Source of the DNA: Pseudolabrys sp.
GTDB taxonomy: Bacteria > Pseudomonadota > Alphaproteobacteria > Rhizobiales > Xanthobacteraceae
DNA: 64,000 bases
Direction: 5' to 3'
Assembly: GCA_019635575.1 (NCBI GenBank)
Contig: JAHBZF010000001.1
Span: forward strand, 48,753-112,752
The translations under genes and the position numbers were made by a program. Positions 44,870 to 53,992 of the stretch are shown here, piece by piece. Position 1 is the first letter of the stretch. Every line of letters begins with the position of its first letter. The notes under the pieces were generated by a model. That model saw nothing but the letters and a program-made list of their open reading frames with translations, ran no database searches and was not told where the DNA came from.

Positions 44870-45047
44870 CAAAACCAAATCGTACCGCGGCCTTCAGTTT
44901 TGCCATGCGCGCCGGATCGTCGCAGCGGTTTTGACGCGCGCTACCCATCCGCTCCGATCGATGTCGCAAATGCGCACAATCGCGCCGGCGGCGCCGTGGA
45001 TTTGACTCCACAGCAGGCGCTTCCTAACCTCAATAAATCGAATTTCA

Positions 45048-45062
45048 GTTCGTTATCCGAAC
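45048..45062. promoter_or_regulatory. Short perfect inverted repeat just upstream of second IclR gene
   Basis: GTTCG (45048-45052) and CGAAC (45058-45062) flank a 5-base spacer, ending 10 bases before the ATG at 45073. The position suggests autoregulation. The rest of the 203-base gap from 44870 shows no gene. Confidence 0.35.
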
Positions 45063-45072
45063 AGCAAATCTC

Positions 45073-45897
45073 ATGGCCGCCAACGACCCAAATCCGAAGA
45101 ACCTCGTCCAGTCGCTCGCGAAAGGATTGCGGATTCTGTCGGTGTTCACGGCCGAAGAGCCTGAACTGCTGTTGAGCGAAGTTGCCCGGCGCGCCGGGGT
45201 CGACAATGCCACCGCGTTCCGGTTTCTCAACACGCTGGTGATGCTCGGCTACGTCACCAAGATCGCCAATACCAAGCGGTTTCGCCTGACGCTGAAACCG
45301 CTCGAACTTGGTTTCAATGCCATCGCGCGCATGGATCTGCGCGACATCGCCCGTCCGCTGCTGCGCTCGCTGGTCGGCACGCTCAACGAGGCGGCGAGCC
45401 TCGGCATCCTCGACAACACCGAGGTGGTCTATGTCGAGCGCGTGCAGGCGGGCCTCATCCGCCTCGGCGCCAATGTGCGCGTCGGGACGCGTATCCCGGC
45501 CTACTATTCGGCAATTGGTCACGCCATCATGGCCCATCTGCCGCACGACCATGTACGGCACATCCTCACGGTCAGTGACCGGATCAAATTGACGCCCGCG
45601 ATGCAGGTGTCGGTATCGCACCTGGAGCGTCAGATCGATCTGGTTCGCGAGCGCGGCTATGCGCTGTCCGATGGCGATATCGTCAGCGGACTGCGTATTC
45701 TCGCCGTTCCCGCCCTCGACGATGGCGGCACCGTGCTCGGCTCGCTCAGTGTCGCCGCGCCCAGCATGCGGATGACGAAGGATCAGTTCGTCGCGCTCGC
45801 GCTCGAACCGCTCCTGCAGGCCGCGCACGATTTCAGCCGCGCCTGCAGCGCCGCCGGTCAGACCTTGCAACCCCTGCCAAAAGCGAACGCCGGATAA
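45073..45897 (+). CDS. IclR family transcriptional regulator
   Basis: A 274-residue IclR protein. The helix-turn-helix is SLAKGLRILSVFTAEEPELLLSEVARRAGVDNATAFRFLNTLVMLGYV, followed by the effector domain (GTLNEAASLGILDNTEVVYVERVQ; GTRIPAYYSAIGHAIMA; GYALSDGDIVSGLRILAVP). It heads the plus-strand ABC/catabolic gene set and lies 36 bases upstream of the ATPase gene. It is more distant from the other two IclR proteins of the window than they are from each other. Confidence 0.93.
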   Translation: MAANDPNPKNLVQSLAKGLRILSVFTAEEPELLLSEVARRAGVDNATAFRFLNTLVMLGYVTKIANTKRFRLTLKPLELGFNAIARMDLRDIARPLLRSLVGTLNEAASLGILDNTEVVYVERVQAGLIRLGANVRVGTRIPAYYSAIGHAIMAHLPHDHVRHILTVSDRIKLTPAMQVSVSHLERQIDLVRERGYALSDGDIVSGLRILAVPALDDGGTVLGSLSVAAPSMRMTKDQFVALALEPLLQAAHDFSRACSAAGQTLQPLPKANAG

Positions 45898-45933
45898 ACC
45901 GGCGCACAACGAGGAACCGCACAAGGAGAGACG

Positions 45934-46776
45934 ATGAGTTTGACGGCCACGCTCGGCCACACCGCCGCCACCTCGCAGGTCGCCGCCGGGCAACATGATC
46001 CAGCCATCCCCACGAGCGCGCCGCTCATTCGCGCGCGCGGTCTGGTGAAAGTCTATTCCACCGTGTCCGGCGATCCCGTCGTGGCGCTCGACGACATGAA
46101 CCTGTCGATGGCGGATGGCGAATTCGTCTCCATCGTCGGCCCATCCGGCTGCGGCAAGAGCACGATGCTTCGGCTGCTCGCCGGTCTCGACACACCCGAT
46201 GCCGGCGAGATGACGCTTGGCCATCAGCCGATCACCGGCCCATCCAGCGCCGTCGGCGTCGTCTTCCAGAACGCGACGCTGCTGCCCTGGATGACAGTCT
46301 GGCAGAACGTCATCCTCCCCCTGCAAGTGGGCGGCGGCAATCGCGCGGCGCGTGAAGACGCTGTCCGGGAGTATCTGTCGATCGCCGGGCTCACCGGCTT
46401 CGAGAACAAATATCCTTACGAACTCAGCGGCGGGATGCAGCAGCGCGCGGCGATCGTGCGCGGGCTCGCGCGCGATCCCAAAGTGCTGCTGATGGACGAA
46501 CCGTTCGGCGCGCTCGACGCCCTGACCCGCGAGCGCATGAACGGCGAACTGCAGCGCATCTGGATGGCCAGCAGGAAGACCGTGCTGCTGATCACCCACA
46601 GCATCGGCGAGGCGATCTTCCTCGGCGACCGCGTTGTCGTCATGTCCGGCCGGCCCGGCAAAGTGCTCGAGGATCTGCGGGTCAATCTCCCCCGCCCGCG
46701 CAGCCACGCCGAGACCATCGCCGATCCCGAATATATCCGCCTGGCGCGGGAGATCCGCCGCATGCTGGACGCCTGA
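45934..46776 (+). CDS. ABC transporter ATP-binding protein (NitT/TauT type)
   Basis: A 280-residue ATPase. AAGGAGAG precedes the ATG. Walker A GPSGCGKSTML, Q-loop VFQNATLLPWMTVW, signature ELSGGMQQRAAIVRGL, Walker B VLLMDEPFGALD, His switch LLITHSIGEAI. An N-terminal 30-residue extension precedes the core. The permease gene begins one base after its stop. Confidence 0.94.
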   Translation: MSLTATLGHTAATSQVAAGQHDPAIPTSAPLIRARGLVKVYSTVSGDPVVALDDMNLSMADGEFVSIVGPSGCGKSTMLRLLAGLDTPDAGEMTLGHQPITGPSSAVGVVFQNATLLPWMTVWQNVILPLQVGGGNRAAREDAVREYLSIAGLTGFENKYPYELSGGMQQRAAIVRGLARDPKVLLMDEPFGALDALTRERMNGELQRIWMASRKTVLLITHSIGEAIFLGDRVVVMSGRPGKVLEDLRVNLPRPRSHAETIADPEYIRLAREIRRMLDA

Positions 46777-46777
46777 C

Positions 46778-47629
46778 ATGAGCACCGCAGATATTTCCAC
46801 GCCGCACGATTTCGCCGCCCGCACCATGGAGCGGCTCGCCGCACAACGCCGCCGCCAGCGCATCGGCAATATCCTGCTCACCATCGCCGGGATGATCGGT
46901 CTGCTGGTGCTGTGGCAGGTTGCGGTCCAGGTGTTCCAGGTTCCGTCCTATATCCTTCCGGGGCCGGAGCGCGTCTTCAACGCGCTGTGGTCCGGGCTCG
47001 CCGTTCCGCTCGACAGCCGCGTCGGCTTTTATCTCCCGCTCGGCAGCACACTTGGGCACGCCGCGCTCGGCTTTCTGATCGGCGCGACCCTGGGGCTCTT
47101 GCTCGGCTCGCTGATGGCGGAATTCCGTCCGGCGGAAATCATCCTGATGCCTTACGCGTTCGCGTTGCAAAGCCTGCCGAAGATCGCCATCGCGCCGCTG
47201 ATCATCGTCTGGTGCGGCTTCGGCAACGGCTCCAAGGTGGTGATGGCCGCGCTGCTCACCTTCTTTCCGATGCTGGTGAACAGTTTTGCCGGCATCCGCT
47301 CGACCGAGCCGGAACGGCTCGACCTGATGAAGGCGCTGTCGGCCTCGCGGTTGCAGACCTATCTGCGGGTGAAGCTGCCGACCGCCGCGCCCTACATCTT
47401 CGCCGGCCTCGACATGGGCGTCGTCTATGCCCTGCTCGGCACCATCGTCGCCGAATTCCTCGGCGCGCAGGAAGGCATCGGCGTCGTCATCACACAGGCG
47501 CAGGCCGTGACCGACGTCGCCGGCGTGTTCGCCGCGCTCGTCATCCTCGGCGTGGTCGGCATCGCGCTGCACCTGCTGATCAAGGTCACCGAGCGTCGTG
47601 TCATCCACTGGTCGGATCGGCACAAATAA
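46778..47629 (+). CDS. ABC transporter permease (NitT/TauT type)
   Basis: A 283-residue membrane permease with about six helices (ILLTIAGMIGLLVLWQVAV; HAALGFLIGATLGLLLGSLM; and others). The EAA-type loop is LMKALSASRLQTYLRVKLPTAAPYIFAGLDMGVVYALLGTIVAEFL. Start at the ATG at 46778, directly after the ATPase stop. It forms one importer with the flanking ATPase and binding protein. Confidence 0.92.
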   Translation: MSTADISTPHDFAARTMERLAAQRRRQRIGNILLTIAGMIGLLVLWQVAVQVFQVPSYILPGPERVFNALWSGLAVPLDSRVGFYLPLGSTLGHAALGFLIGATLGLLLGSLMAEFRPAEIILMPYAFALQSLPKIAIAPLIIVWCGFGNGSKVVMAALLTFFPMLVNSFAGIRSTEPERLDLMKALSASRLQTYLRVKLPTAAPYIFAGLDMGVVYALLGTIVAEFLGAQEGIGVVITQAQAVTDVAGVFAALVILGVVGIALHLLIKVTERRVIHWSDRHK

Positions 47630-47687
47630 TCGTCACCCCACCACAAGACGGCAACAGCCGCACATCATATCTCACGGGAGGATTACA

Positions 47688-48776
47688 ATGACCGACACGT
47701 CTCGCTTCAATCGCCGCGAGGTCATGGCCACGCTCGGCGCCGTGGCCGCGACCATAGCCACCGCGCAACCGCGCTTCGCCCATGCGCAGACCATGCCGAA
47801 ACTGCGGTTCGGCATGGGCACCAAGTCGATGAATGCCACGACCATCAACATGGTGATCGGCGAAGCGCTCGGCTACAACAAGCAGGAAGGCTTCTCGATT
47901 GATCCGGTGCCGCTCGGCGCCATCGCCTCGGTGCAGATCGGTCTCGACAAGGGCGACCTGCAATTCGGCGTCGGCGCACCGAGCTTCGCGCTCCCGCTCT
48001 ATGCCAAGGGCGAATTGCCGCCGATCGTCTCGTTCTACGAATACACCTATCCCTACAAGTGGGATGTGGCCGTGGCGCCGGATTCGCCGATCAAGAGTTA
48101 CAACGATCTCAAGGGCAAGAAGATCGGCGTTTCGGGTCTCGGTACCACCGACTATCCGGTGACGCGCGCCGTGGTCGCCAATCTCGGCATGGACCCGGAC
48201 AAGGACGTGCAATGGCTCGCGGTCGGTGAAGGCGTCACCGCCGGCGTCGCCGTGCAACGAAGCGCCGTCGACGCGCTGGCTTATTTCGATACCGGTTTCG
48301 GCCAGATCGAAGCCGCCGGCATCAAGCTGCGCACATTGCCGCGGCCGGCGAATATCCCGATGATCGGCGGCTTCTTCGTCAACGCCAAGCGCGATTACCT
48401 GCAACAGAACCGCAAGCTCGCGGTCGGTTTCGGCCGGTCCGGCGCCAAGGCGGCGGAATTCGTGCTCGCCAATCCGGCGGCAGGCGCCAAGGTGCTGCTC
48501 GACGCCTATCCGGAACTCGCGCCGCGCGGCGCGTCGCAGGCCGACGCCATCAAGGCGGTGCTGACGCCGGTGCTGCGCCGCATGCAGCTCTTCCGCCCGC
48601 CCTATCCGAACATGAAGATGGGCCAGATCAGCGAAGACGAATTGAAGCGCGAGGCCGACTTCCTCAAGCTGAAGATTTCGGATTTCAAGCCGCTCTATAC
48701 CAACGACCTGATCGACGAGATCCACAAATTCGACCGTCAGGCCGTGATCGATCAGGCCAAGGCGTACAAGATCTAG
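47688..48776 (+). CDS. ABC transporter substrate-binding protein (NMT1-like), Tat-type signal
   Basis: A 362-residue periplasmic binding protein. GGAGGATTACA precedes the ATG at 47688. The N-terminus FNRRREVM-like segment reads SRFNRREVMATLGAVAA, a twin-arginine type signal. The core includes LRFGMGTKSMNATTINMVIGEALGYNKQEGF and LKGKKIGVSGLGTTDYPVTRAVVANLGMD. It follows the permease by 58 bases and completes the importer. The ligand is not predictable. Confidence 0.9.
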   Translation: MTDTSRFNRREVMATLGAVAATIATAQPRFAHAQTMPKLRFGMGTKSMNATTINMVIGEALGYNKQEGFSIDPVPLGAIASVQIGLDKGDLQFGVGAPSFALPLYAKGELPPIVSFYEYTYPYKWDVAVAPDSPIKSYNDLKGKKIGVSGLGTTDYPVTRAVVANLGMDPDKDVQWLAVGEGVTAGVAVQRSAVDALAYFDTGFGQIEAAGIKLRTLPRPANIPMIGGFFVNAKRDYLQQNRKLAVGFGRSGAKAAEFVLANPAAGAKVLLDAYPELAPRGASQADAIKAVLTPVLRRMQLFRPPYPNMKMGQISEDELKREADFLKLKISDFKPLYTNDLIDEIHKFDRQAVIDQAKAYKI

Positions 48777-48793
48777 CAAGAGGCAACCGGCGG

Positions 48794-49879
48794 ATGAGTG
48801 TCGGACAACGCTTTCCCGCCGAAAGCCGGGAATTTCGCGATGAGCGGACCGGACGGCGGATGCGGCAGGTGACGTCGCATCCGTCGATCCATCATCATCC
48901 GTTCTTCTTCGTTCCCGCCTACGACACGGCGATGCGGCGCATGATCTTCGTGTCGCATCGCACCGGCCTGCCGCAAATCTTCTTCGAGGACCGGCAGAGC
49001 GGCGAATTGGTGCAGGTCACCGACCGTCGCGATCTGGCCGAATGGTCGCTCATCCCGTCGCTCGACGGGCGCGCCGTCTATTACACCGCCGGCACCGGCG
49101 CATGGCGGACCAATCTCGACACGCTGCGGGAGGAGCAGCTCGCGTCGTTCGGCGATGTCGAGATGCGCGAAAAAGGCATGGTCGGCGCCGCCATGGGGAC
49201 GACCGCGCTCTCGGCCAATGGACGCTGGTGGGCGGTGCCGGTGAAAGCCGGCGCGATCTCGCGCTTCGTGCTGATCGACACCGAGCAGAAGACCTCCCGC
49301 GTGTTCCTGGAGCGCGACACGATCGGCCATCCGCAGTTCTGCCCGGACGACGACAATGTCATTCTCTATGCCGGCCCGCTGACCGACCGCGTCTGGATCA
49401 CCGATCGCGACGGCAACACGCGCCGCCTCTATCAGCGCACCGACCGGATGCAGTGGATCACGCACGAGAATTTCATTCCCGGCCGCCGCGAAGTCGCGTT
49501 CGTCGACTGGCCGCGCGGCATGCGCGCCATCGCGCTCGACACCGGCGCCGTGCGCAGCATTACCGATTTTCCGGCCTGGCACGCGGCCTGCGATCCGGCC
49601 GGGCAGCGCTTCGTCTGCGACACCAACTTTCCAGACCGCGGCCTGCATTGTTTCCCCGCCGCAGGGGGCGCGACCGGCGCGGAGTTGATCTGCCAGTCGC
49701 AAGCCTCATCGCAAGGCGCGCATTGGGCGCATCCATTCCCCTATAATGACGGGCCGGTCGCGGTCGATGCCGCGCAGCACACGCATCCGCATCCCCGCTT
49801 TGCGCCGGACAACTCACGGATCGTGTTCACCTCGGACCGCAGCGGATACGCACAGATCTACGAAGCTCTTCTCGACTAA
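48794..49879 (+). CDS. Oligogalacturonate lyase-like beta-propeller protein
   Basis: A 361-residue protein lacking a signal peptide. PAESREFRDERTGRRMRQVTSHPSIHHHPFFFVPAY and the closing RFAPDNSRIVFTSDRSGYAQIY are typical of seven-bladed propellers related to oligogalacturonate lyase (PF14583), which cleaves unsaturated digalacturonate in the cytoplasm. Several His (HPSIHHHPFF, HWAHPFP, HTHPHPRF) could bind the Mn used by that lyase. It lies 17 bases after the ABC binding-protein gene, so the importer may bring in its substrate. Many family members in soil Alphaproteobacteria have untested functions, so a sugar-acid lyase role is tentative. Confidence 0.75.
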   Translation: MSVGQRFPAESREFRDERTGRRMRQVTSHPSIHHHPFFFVPAYDTAMRRMIFVSHRTGLPQIFFEDRQSGELVQVTDRRDLAEWSLIPSLDGRAVYYTAGTGAWRTNLDTLREEQLASFGDVEMREKGMVGAAMGTTALSANGRWWAVPVKAGAISRFVLIDTEQKTSRVFLERDTIGHPQFCPDDDNVILYAGPLTDRVWITDRDGNTRRLYQRTDRMQWITHENFIPGRREVAFVDWPRGMRAIALDTGAVRSITDFPAWHAACDPAGQRFVCDTNFPDRGLHCFPAAGGATGAELICQSQASSQGAHWAHPFPYNDGPVAVDAAQHTHPHPRFAPDNSRIVFTSDRSGYAQIYEALLD

Positions 49880-49903
49880 CCCTTTGAACGGACCTCCCCT
49901 GGA

Positions 49904-50923
49904 ATGATCAAGACCGACCGCATCGACGCGTGGACGCATATCCTGCCGAAACGCTATTTCGCCAAGCTTCAAGGCATGGGCTCCGCCTCCGGACGGCTGA
50001 AACGCTGGCTGACGCTGACCACGCTGTTCGATCTCGACGCACGCTTCCGCGTCATGGACGGCTTCAAGAGCTACCGGCAATTCCTCACCCCATCGCTCCC
50101 GCCGATCGAGGACCTGGCCGAAGGAGAAGCCGCCAACGATCTGGCGAAGCTGATGAACGATGAACTGGCCGAACTGGTCGCCAACCATCCCGGCCGTTTC
50201 GCCGGCTGGTGCGGCGCCGTCTCGATGCTCGACCCCGACGCCGCGGTGAAGGAGATCGACCGGATCGCCGGCATGGGCAGCGCCGGCGTGCAGCTCATCA
50301 CCAATGTGCGCGGCGCGCCGCTCGACGAGCCGCGCTTCGCGCCGGTGTTCGATGCCGTCGCGCGGCACGGCATGTCGATCTGGCTGCACCCGGCGCGTCC
50401 GCCGACCGTGCCGGACTATCCGACCGAGACCATGTCGAAATTCGAGATCTGGTGGGCGTTCGGCTGGCCCTATGAAAGCAGCGCGGCGATGGCGCGGCTG
50501 GTGTTCTCCGGCCTGTTCGACCGGCATCCGCGACTGCGCATCATCACCCATCACCTCGGCGCGATGATCCCGTTCTTTGCCGGGCGCATCAATCAGGGCT
50601 GGGGCAAGCAGCTCGGCACGCGCACCGCCGACATGGATGCCGCGCTATTGCCGAAACCGTTGCAGCGCAATCCGTCCGAATATTTCAAGCTGTTCTACGG
50701 CGACACCGCCCTCTCCGGCTCGGCATCCGCCACACGCTGCGGCCTCGACTACTTCGGCAACAAACAGGTGCTGTTCGGCACCGACTTCCCTTACGACGCC
50801 GAGGGCGGCGCAATCCTGGTGCGCGAGACGATCGCGGCGCTCGATGCGCTCGATCTGCCGCGCAAGGACCGGGAGATGATCGACCGCGACAATCTGCTGG
50901 CCTTCATCACCCGGCAGCCGTGA
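49904..50923 (+). CDS. ACMSD-like amidohydrolase family protein
   Basis: A 339-residue amidohydrolase_2 protein related to aminocarboxymuconate-semialdehyde decarboxylase and 2,3-dihydroxybenzoate-type decarboxylases. MSIWLHPARPP, LRIITHHLGAMIPFFAGRI and VLFGTDFPYDAEGG provide the usual His and Asp metal ligands. The N-terminal motif is IDAWTHILP where most relatives have DxHxH; the first His is replaced by Trp, so metal binding may differ. The stop overlaps the next gene start (TGATG). It is part of the same plus-strand operon as the ABC importer. Confidence 0.82.
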   Translation: MIKTDRIDAWTHILPKRYFAKLQGMGSASGRLKRWLTLTTLFDLDARFRVMDGFKSYRQFLTPSLPPIEDLAEGEAANDLAKLMNDELAELVANHPGRFAGWCGAVSMLDPDAAVKEIDRIAGMGSAGVQLITNVRGAPLDEPRFAPVFDAVARHGMSIWLHPARPPTVPDYPTETMSKFEIWWAFGWPYESSAAMARLVFSGLFDRHPRLRIITHHLGAMIPFFAGRINQGWGKQLGTRTADMDAALLPKPLQRNPSEYFKLFYGDTALSGSASATRCGLDYFGNKQVLFGTDFPYDAEGGAILVRETIAALDALDLPRKDREMIDRDNLLAFITRQP

Positions 50924-51744
50924 TGCTCACGGTCGCGCTGTGCAACGAAGTACTGCGCGACCTGCCGTTCGCTGCCCAATGCGCGCAGGCCGCATCGCTC
51001 GGCTATGACGCGCTGGAGATCGCGCCGTTCACGCTCGGTGACGCTCCGCATCGGCTGAGCCCGGACACGCTCGTGCAAACCCGCCGCGCGCTCACCGATG
51101 CCGGCATCGGTATGAGCGGCCTGCACATGCTGTTGCTGAAGCCGGATGGCCTGTCGATCACCAGCACCGACAACGGCGTCGCCCGCCGGACCCGCGAGGT
51201 CGGCGAAGGATTGATCGCACTCTGCGCGGAGCTCGGTGGGCGTTATCTGGTCCACGGCTCCGCGCCGCAGCGTGAACTTGTCGCGGGCCGCGATGCCGAA
51301 GGACGGGCCGCCGCGATGGCCTATTTCGACGCCATGGCGCGCGCGGCCGAGCGCGCCGGCGTCATTTATTGCGTCGAGCCGTTGGCGCCCGATCTGACCC
51401 GTTATCTCAATACGGTTGCCGAAGGCGCGCAGATTGCCGACACTATCGGCTCGCCGATGCTGCGCACGATGCTCGATTGCGCGCACGCCTCGCACGAAGC
51501 CCGTCCCATTCCCGACCTGATCGCCGATTACGTCGGATCCGGCCACATCGCGCATATCCATGCCAACGACCCGAACCGGCGTGGGCCGGGACAAGGCGCG
51601 CTCGATTTCAAACCTATCATCGCCGCCATCAAAGCCAGCGGATTTGACGGCATGATCGGCGTCGAACCGTTCATCTATCAGCCGGACGGCCTTACATGCG
51701 CCCGCGACTCGTTGCGCTATCTGCGAGCGTGCGGGTTGTCCTAG
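50923..51744 (+). CDS. Sugar phosphate isomerase/epimerase family TIM barrel (AP endonuclease 2 fold)
   Basis: A 273-residue protein. ATG at 50923 overlaps the previous stop. ALCNEVLRDLPFAAQCAQAASLGYDALEIAPF, HMLLLKP, RYLVHGSAPQ, IYCVEPLAPD, MLDCAHASHEA, IAHIHANDPNRRGPGQGALDF and MIGVEPFIYQPDG outline the barrel and carry the Glu, Asp and His metal ligands typical of hydroxypyruvate isomerase and ketose 3-epimerase types. It probably isomerises the sugar-derived product of this operon. Last gene of the operon; it overlaps the convergent oxidoreductase gene by four bases. Confidence 0.85.
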   Translation: MLTVALCNEVLRDLPFAAQCAQAASLGYDALEIAPFTLGDAPHRLSPDTLVQTRRALTDAGIGMSGLHMLLLKPDGLSITSTDNGVARRTREVGEGLIALCAELGGRYLVHGSAPQRELVAGRDAEGRAAAMAYFDAMARAAERAGVIYCVEPLAPDLTRYLNTVAEGAQIADTIGSPMLRTMLDCAHASHEARPIPDLIADYVGSGHIAHIHANDPNRRGPGQGALDFKPIIAAIKASGFDGMIGVEPFIYQPDGLTCARDSLRYLRACGLS

Positions 51745-52991
51745 TGCCGTGACACCAATGTCAGCCCGTCAAGATCGATGGCCGGCGCGCGACCGCCGAC
51801 GAGATCGGCGACGATCCGTCCACACCCGCAGGCTTGCGTCCATCCGTTCGAACCCTGCCCGAGATTGAGGAAGAGGTTCGCAAACGGCGTCGGCCCGAGA
51901 TAAGGCGGGCCATCGGGTGTCATCGGTCGCAGCCCCGCCCAATAGCTCACCTGCTGGTAGTCTCCGGCGCGCGGAAACAGCATGCGCGCTGCTTCGAGCA
52001 CGCCCGCCGCCTTTGACGGATCGGCGGAGCGATCGTAACCGCCGACCTCGGCGACGCCGGCGGCGCGCAGCCGCGCGCCGAGCCGCGTCACCATCACCTT
52101 GCTGTGCTCGTCCATCACCGACGATCGCGGCGCACCCTCGTCGCGGACGCGATCGAGGGTGATGGCATAACCCTTCACGGGATAGATCGGCAGCGTGATG
52201 TCGAGCGGCCGCAGCAGGAATGGCGCTTCGCTGCCGAGCGCCACCACATAGCAGTCTGCTGTGAACAGGCCACGATTGGTGAGAATGCCACCGATCCGGT
52301 CTCCCTCGCGCATGATCGCATCGATCCGCGTGTCGAAATGAAATGTGACGCCGCTGGCGCGAAGGCGCTCCGCCAGCCGCGCCGTGAACAGGTGGCAATC
52401 GCCGGTCTCGTCGGTCGACAGATGCAGCCCGCCCGCGATCGGCACGTCGGCTGCGAGCGCCGGCTCCAGCGCCCGCGCTTCCTGTGCGGTGACGATGCGG
52501 TGGACCACGCCGAAACGCTCCAGCACCGCCGCCGCGCGCCGCCCGCCGGCCAGTTCCTCCTCGGTGCGGAAAATCTGCAGGACACCGCCTGTGCCTTCAT
52601 CGTAGGCGATGCCGGTCGCAGACCGCAGCTCCACCAGACACTGCTTGCTGTAGTGCGCGATCCGCTGCATCCGCGCTTTGTTATGCGCGAACCGCTCGGC
52701 CGTGCAGTTACCGACAAATTGCGCCAGCCAGCGCCATTGCGCCGGATCGAAACGCGGCCGCAGCAGCAGCGGGGCATGGCTCTTGAACAGCCAGCCCATA
52801 ACCTTGAGCGGCATGCCCGGCGCGGCCCATGGCCCGGCAAAGCCCGGACACACGCCGCCGGCATTGGCAAAGCTGGTTTCCAGCGCCGGCGCGGCCTGGC
52901 GGTCGATGACCGTCACCTCATGACCGTCGCCGGAAAGATAATGGGCGCAGGCCGTCCCGACGACGCCCGCGCCCAGAACCAGAACCTTCAA
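51741..52991 (-). CDS. D-amino acid dehydrogenase-like FAD oxidoreductase (DadA type)
   Basis: A 416-residue DAO-fold flavoenzyme oxidising a D-amino or related imino acid to a keto acid. The FAD-binding start is MKVLVLGAGVVGTACAHYLSGDGHEVTVIDR, followed by TSFANAGGVCPGFAGPWAAPGMP, as in DadA. The C-terminal GLRPMTPDGPPYLGPTPFANLFLNLGQGSNGWTQACGCGRIVADLV is also typical. TTG start at 52991, six bases after the Bug gene. Last of the six-gene operon that begins with a racemase; together they suggest use of a D-amino acid or hydroxyproline-like compound. Confidence 0.88.
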   Translation of the reverse strand: MKVLVLGAGVVGTACAHYLSGDGHEVTVIDRQAAPALETSFANAGGVCPGFAGPWAAPGMPLKVMGWLFKSHAPLLLRPRFDPAQWRWLAQFVGNCTAERFAHNKARMQRIAHYSKQCLVELRSATGIAYDEGTGGVLQIFRTEEELAGGRRAAAVLERFGVVHRIVTAQEARALEPALAADVPIAGGLHLSTDETGDCHLFTARLAERLRASGVTFHFDTRIDAIMREGDRIGGILTNRGLFTADCYVVALGSEAPFLLRPLDITLPIYPVKGYAITLDRVRDEGAPRSSVMDEHSKVMVTRLGARLRAAGVAEVGGYDRSADPSKAAGVLEAARMLFPRAGDYQQVSYWAGLRPMTPDGPPYLGPTPFANLFLNLGQGSNGWTQACGCGRIVADLVGGRAPAIDLDGLTLVSRH

Positions 52992-52997
52992 AGGGCT

Positions 52998-53969
52998 CTA
53001 CTCCGTCTTGATGCCCGCATCGGTGATGATCTTCGAATAGGTCGCCATTTCCTTGTCGATGAACTTGGCGAATTCGTCCGGCGTCGAGCTCTTGGCCTCG
53101 AAGCCGAGCGTCGCGAGACGCTTCTTCACCACCGGGTCTTTCAGCGCCTCGACGGTCTTCTGCTGGATATTGGCGACGAGATCCGCCGGCATGTTCTTCG
53201 GACCCCAGAGGCCGTACCAGGATTCGAAATCGAGCGGCTCCATGCCCGATTCCTGCACCGTCGGAATCTCCGGCGCGGAGTCGACACGCTTCAGGCTGGT
53301 GATCGCCAGCGCCTTGATCTTCTTGCTCTGCGCCAGCGGCAGCGACGACAGCATCGGGTCGGCAATCAACTGGATCTGGCCGGACATGATGTCGTTGAGC
53401 ATCGGTCCCGCGCCCTTGTAGGCGATGACCAGCGTATTGATGCCCGCGCGCCGCTTCAGGAGTTCCACGGCAAGATGACCGGCCGAGCCGAAACCGGAGG
53501 TCGCAAACGTGTATTTTTCCGGGCTCTTGCGTACCAGGTCGAAGAATTCCTTGAGATTGTTGGCTGGCACATTCGGCGCCGTCGACACGACGAGCGGCCC
53601 CGACGCCACCAGCGAGATCGGCGTGAAGTCCTTCACCACGTCATAGGGAATGTTCTTGAACAGGAATGGCGTCGTGACGTGGATCGAGGCCGTCAGCAGC
53701 AGCGTGTAGCCATCGGGACTGGCTTTCGCCACCGTGTTGGCACCGACCGTGCCGCCCGCGCCGCCGGCGCGGTTTTCGACGATGAACGTCGCGTTGGCCA
53801 CCTCTCCGAGCTTCTGCGCGAGAATACGCGCGACGCCGTCCACCGATCCGCCGGCGGGATAAGGCACGACAAGACTCACGGTCCGGCTTGGGTACGTGTC
53901 GGCGGAAGCCGACACAACACATCCCAGAACCGCTGAAGCGAGCGTGGCTGCGAGAATTATTTTTTTCAT
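52998..53969 (-). CDS. Bug/TctC-type tripartite tricarboxylate transporter substrate-binding protein
   Basis: A 323-residue periplasmic binding protein with a Sec signal (IILAATLASAVLGCVVSASA) and core YPSRTVSLVVPYPAGGSVDGVARILAQKLGEVANATFIVENRAGGAGG, then KASPDGYTLLL. Third Bug protein in the window; again no TctA/TctB nearby. Its position inside the racemase/dehydrogenase operon suggests capture of that pathway's substrate. Confidence 0.9.
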   Translation of the reverse strand: MKKIILAATLASAVLGCVVSASADTYPSRTVSLVVPYPAGGSVDGVARILAQKLGEVANATFIVENRAGGAGGTVGANTVAKASPDGYTLLLTASIHVTTPFLFKNIPYDVVKDFTPISLVASGPLVVSTAPNVPANNLKEFFDLVRKSPEKYTFATSGFGSAGHLAVELLKRRAGINTLVIAYKGAGPMLNDIMSGQIQLIADPMLSSLPLAQSKKIKALAITSLKRVDSAPEIPTVQESGMEPLDFESWYGLWGPKNMPADLVANIQQKTVEALKDPVVKKRLATLGFEAKSSTPDEFAKFIDKEMATYSKIITDAGIKTE

Positions 53970-53992
53970 CTCACGATCCTTTCAGGGTTTCT

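Noticed and set aside
52104-53936. 610-codon plus-strand frame over the DadA-like and Bug genes
   Set aside because: Crosses two recognisable minus-strand genes and shows no domain of its own.
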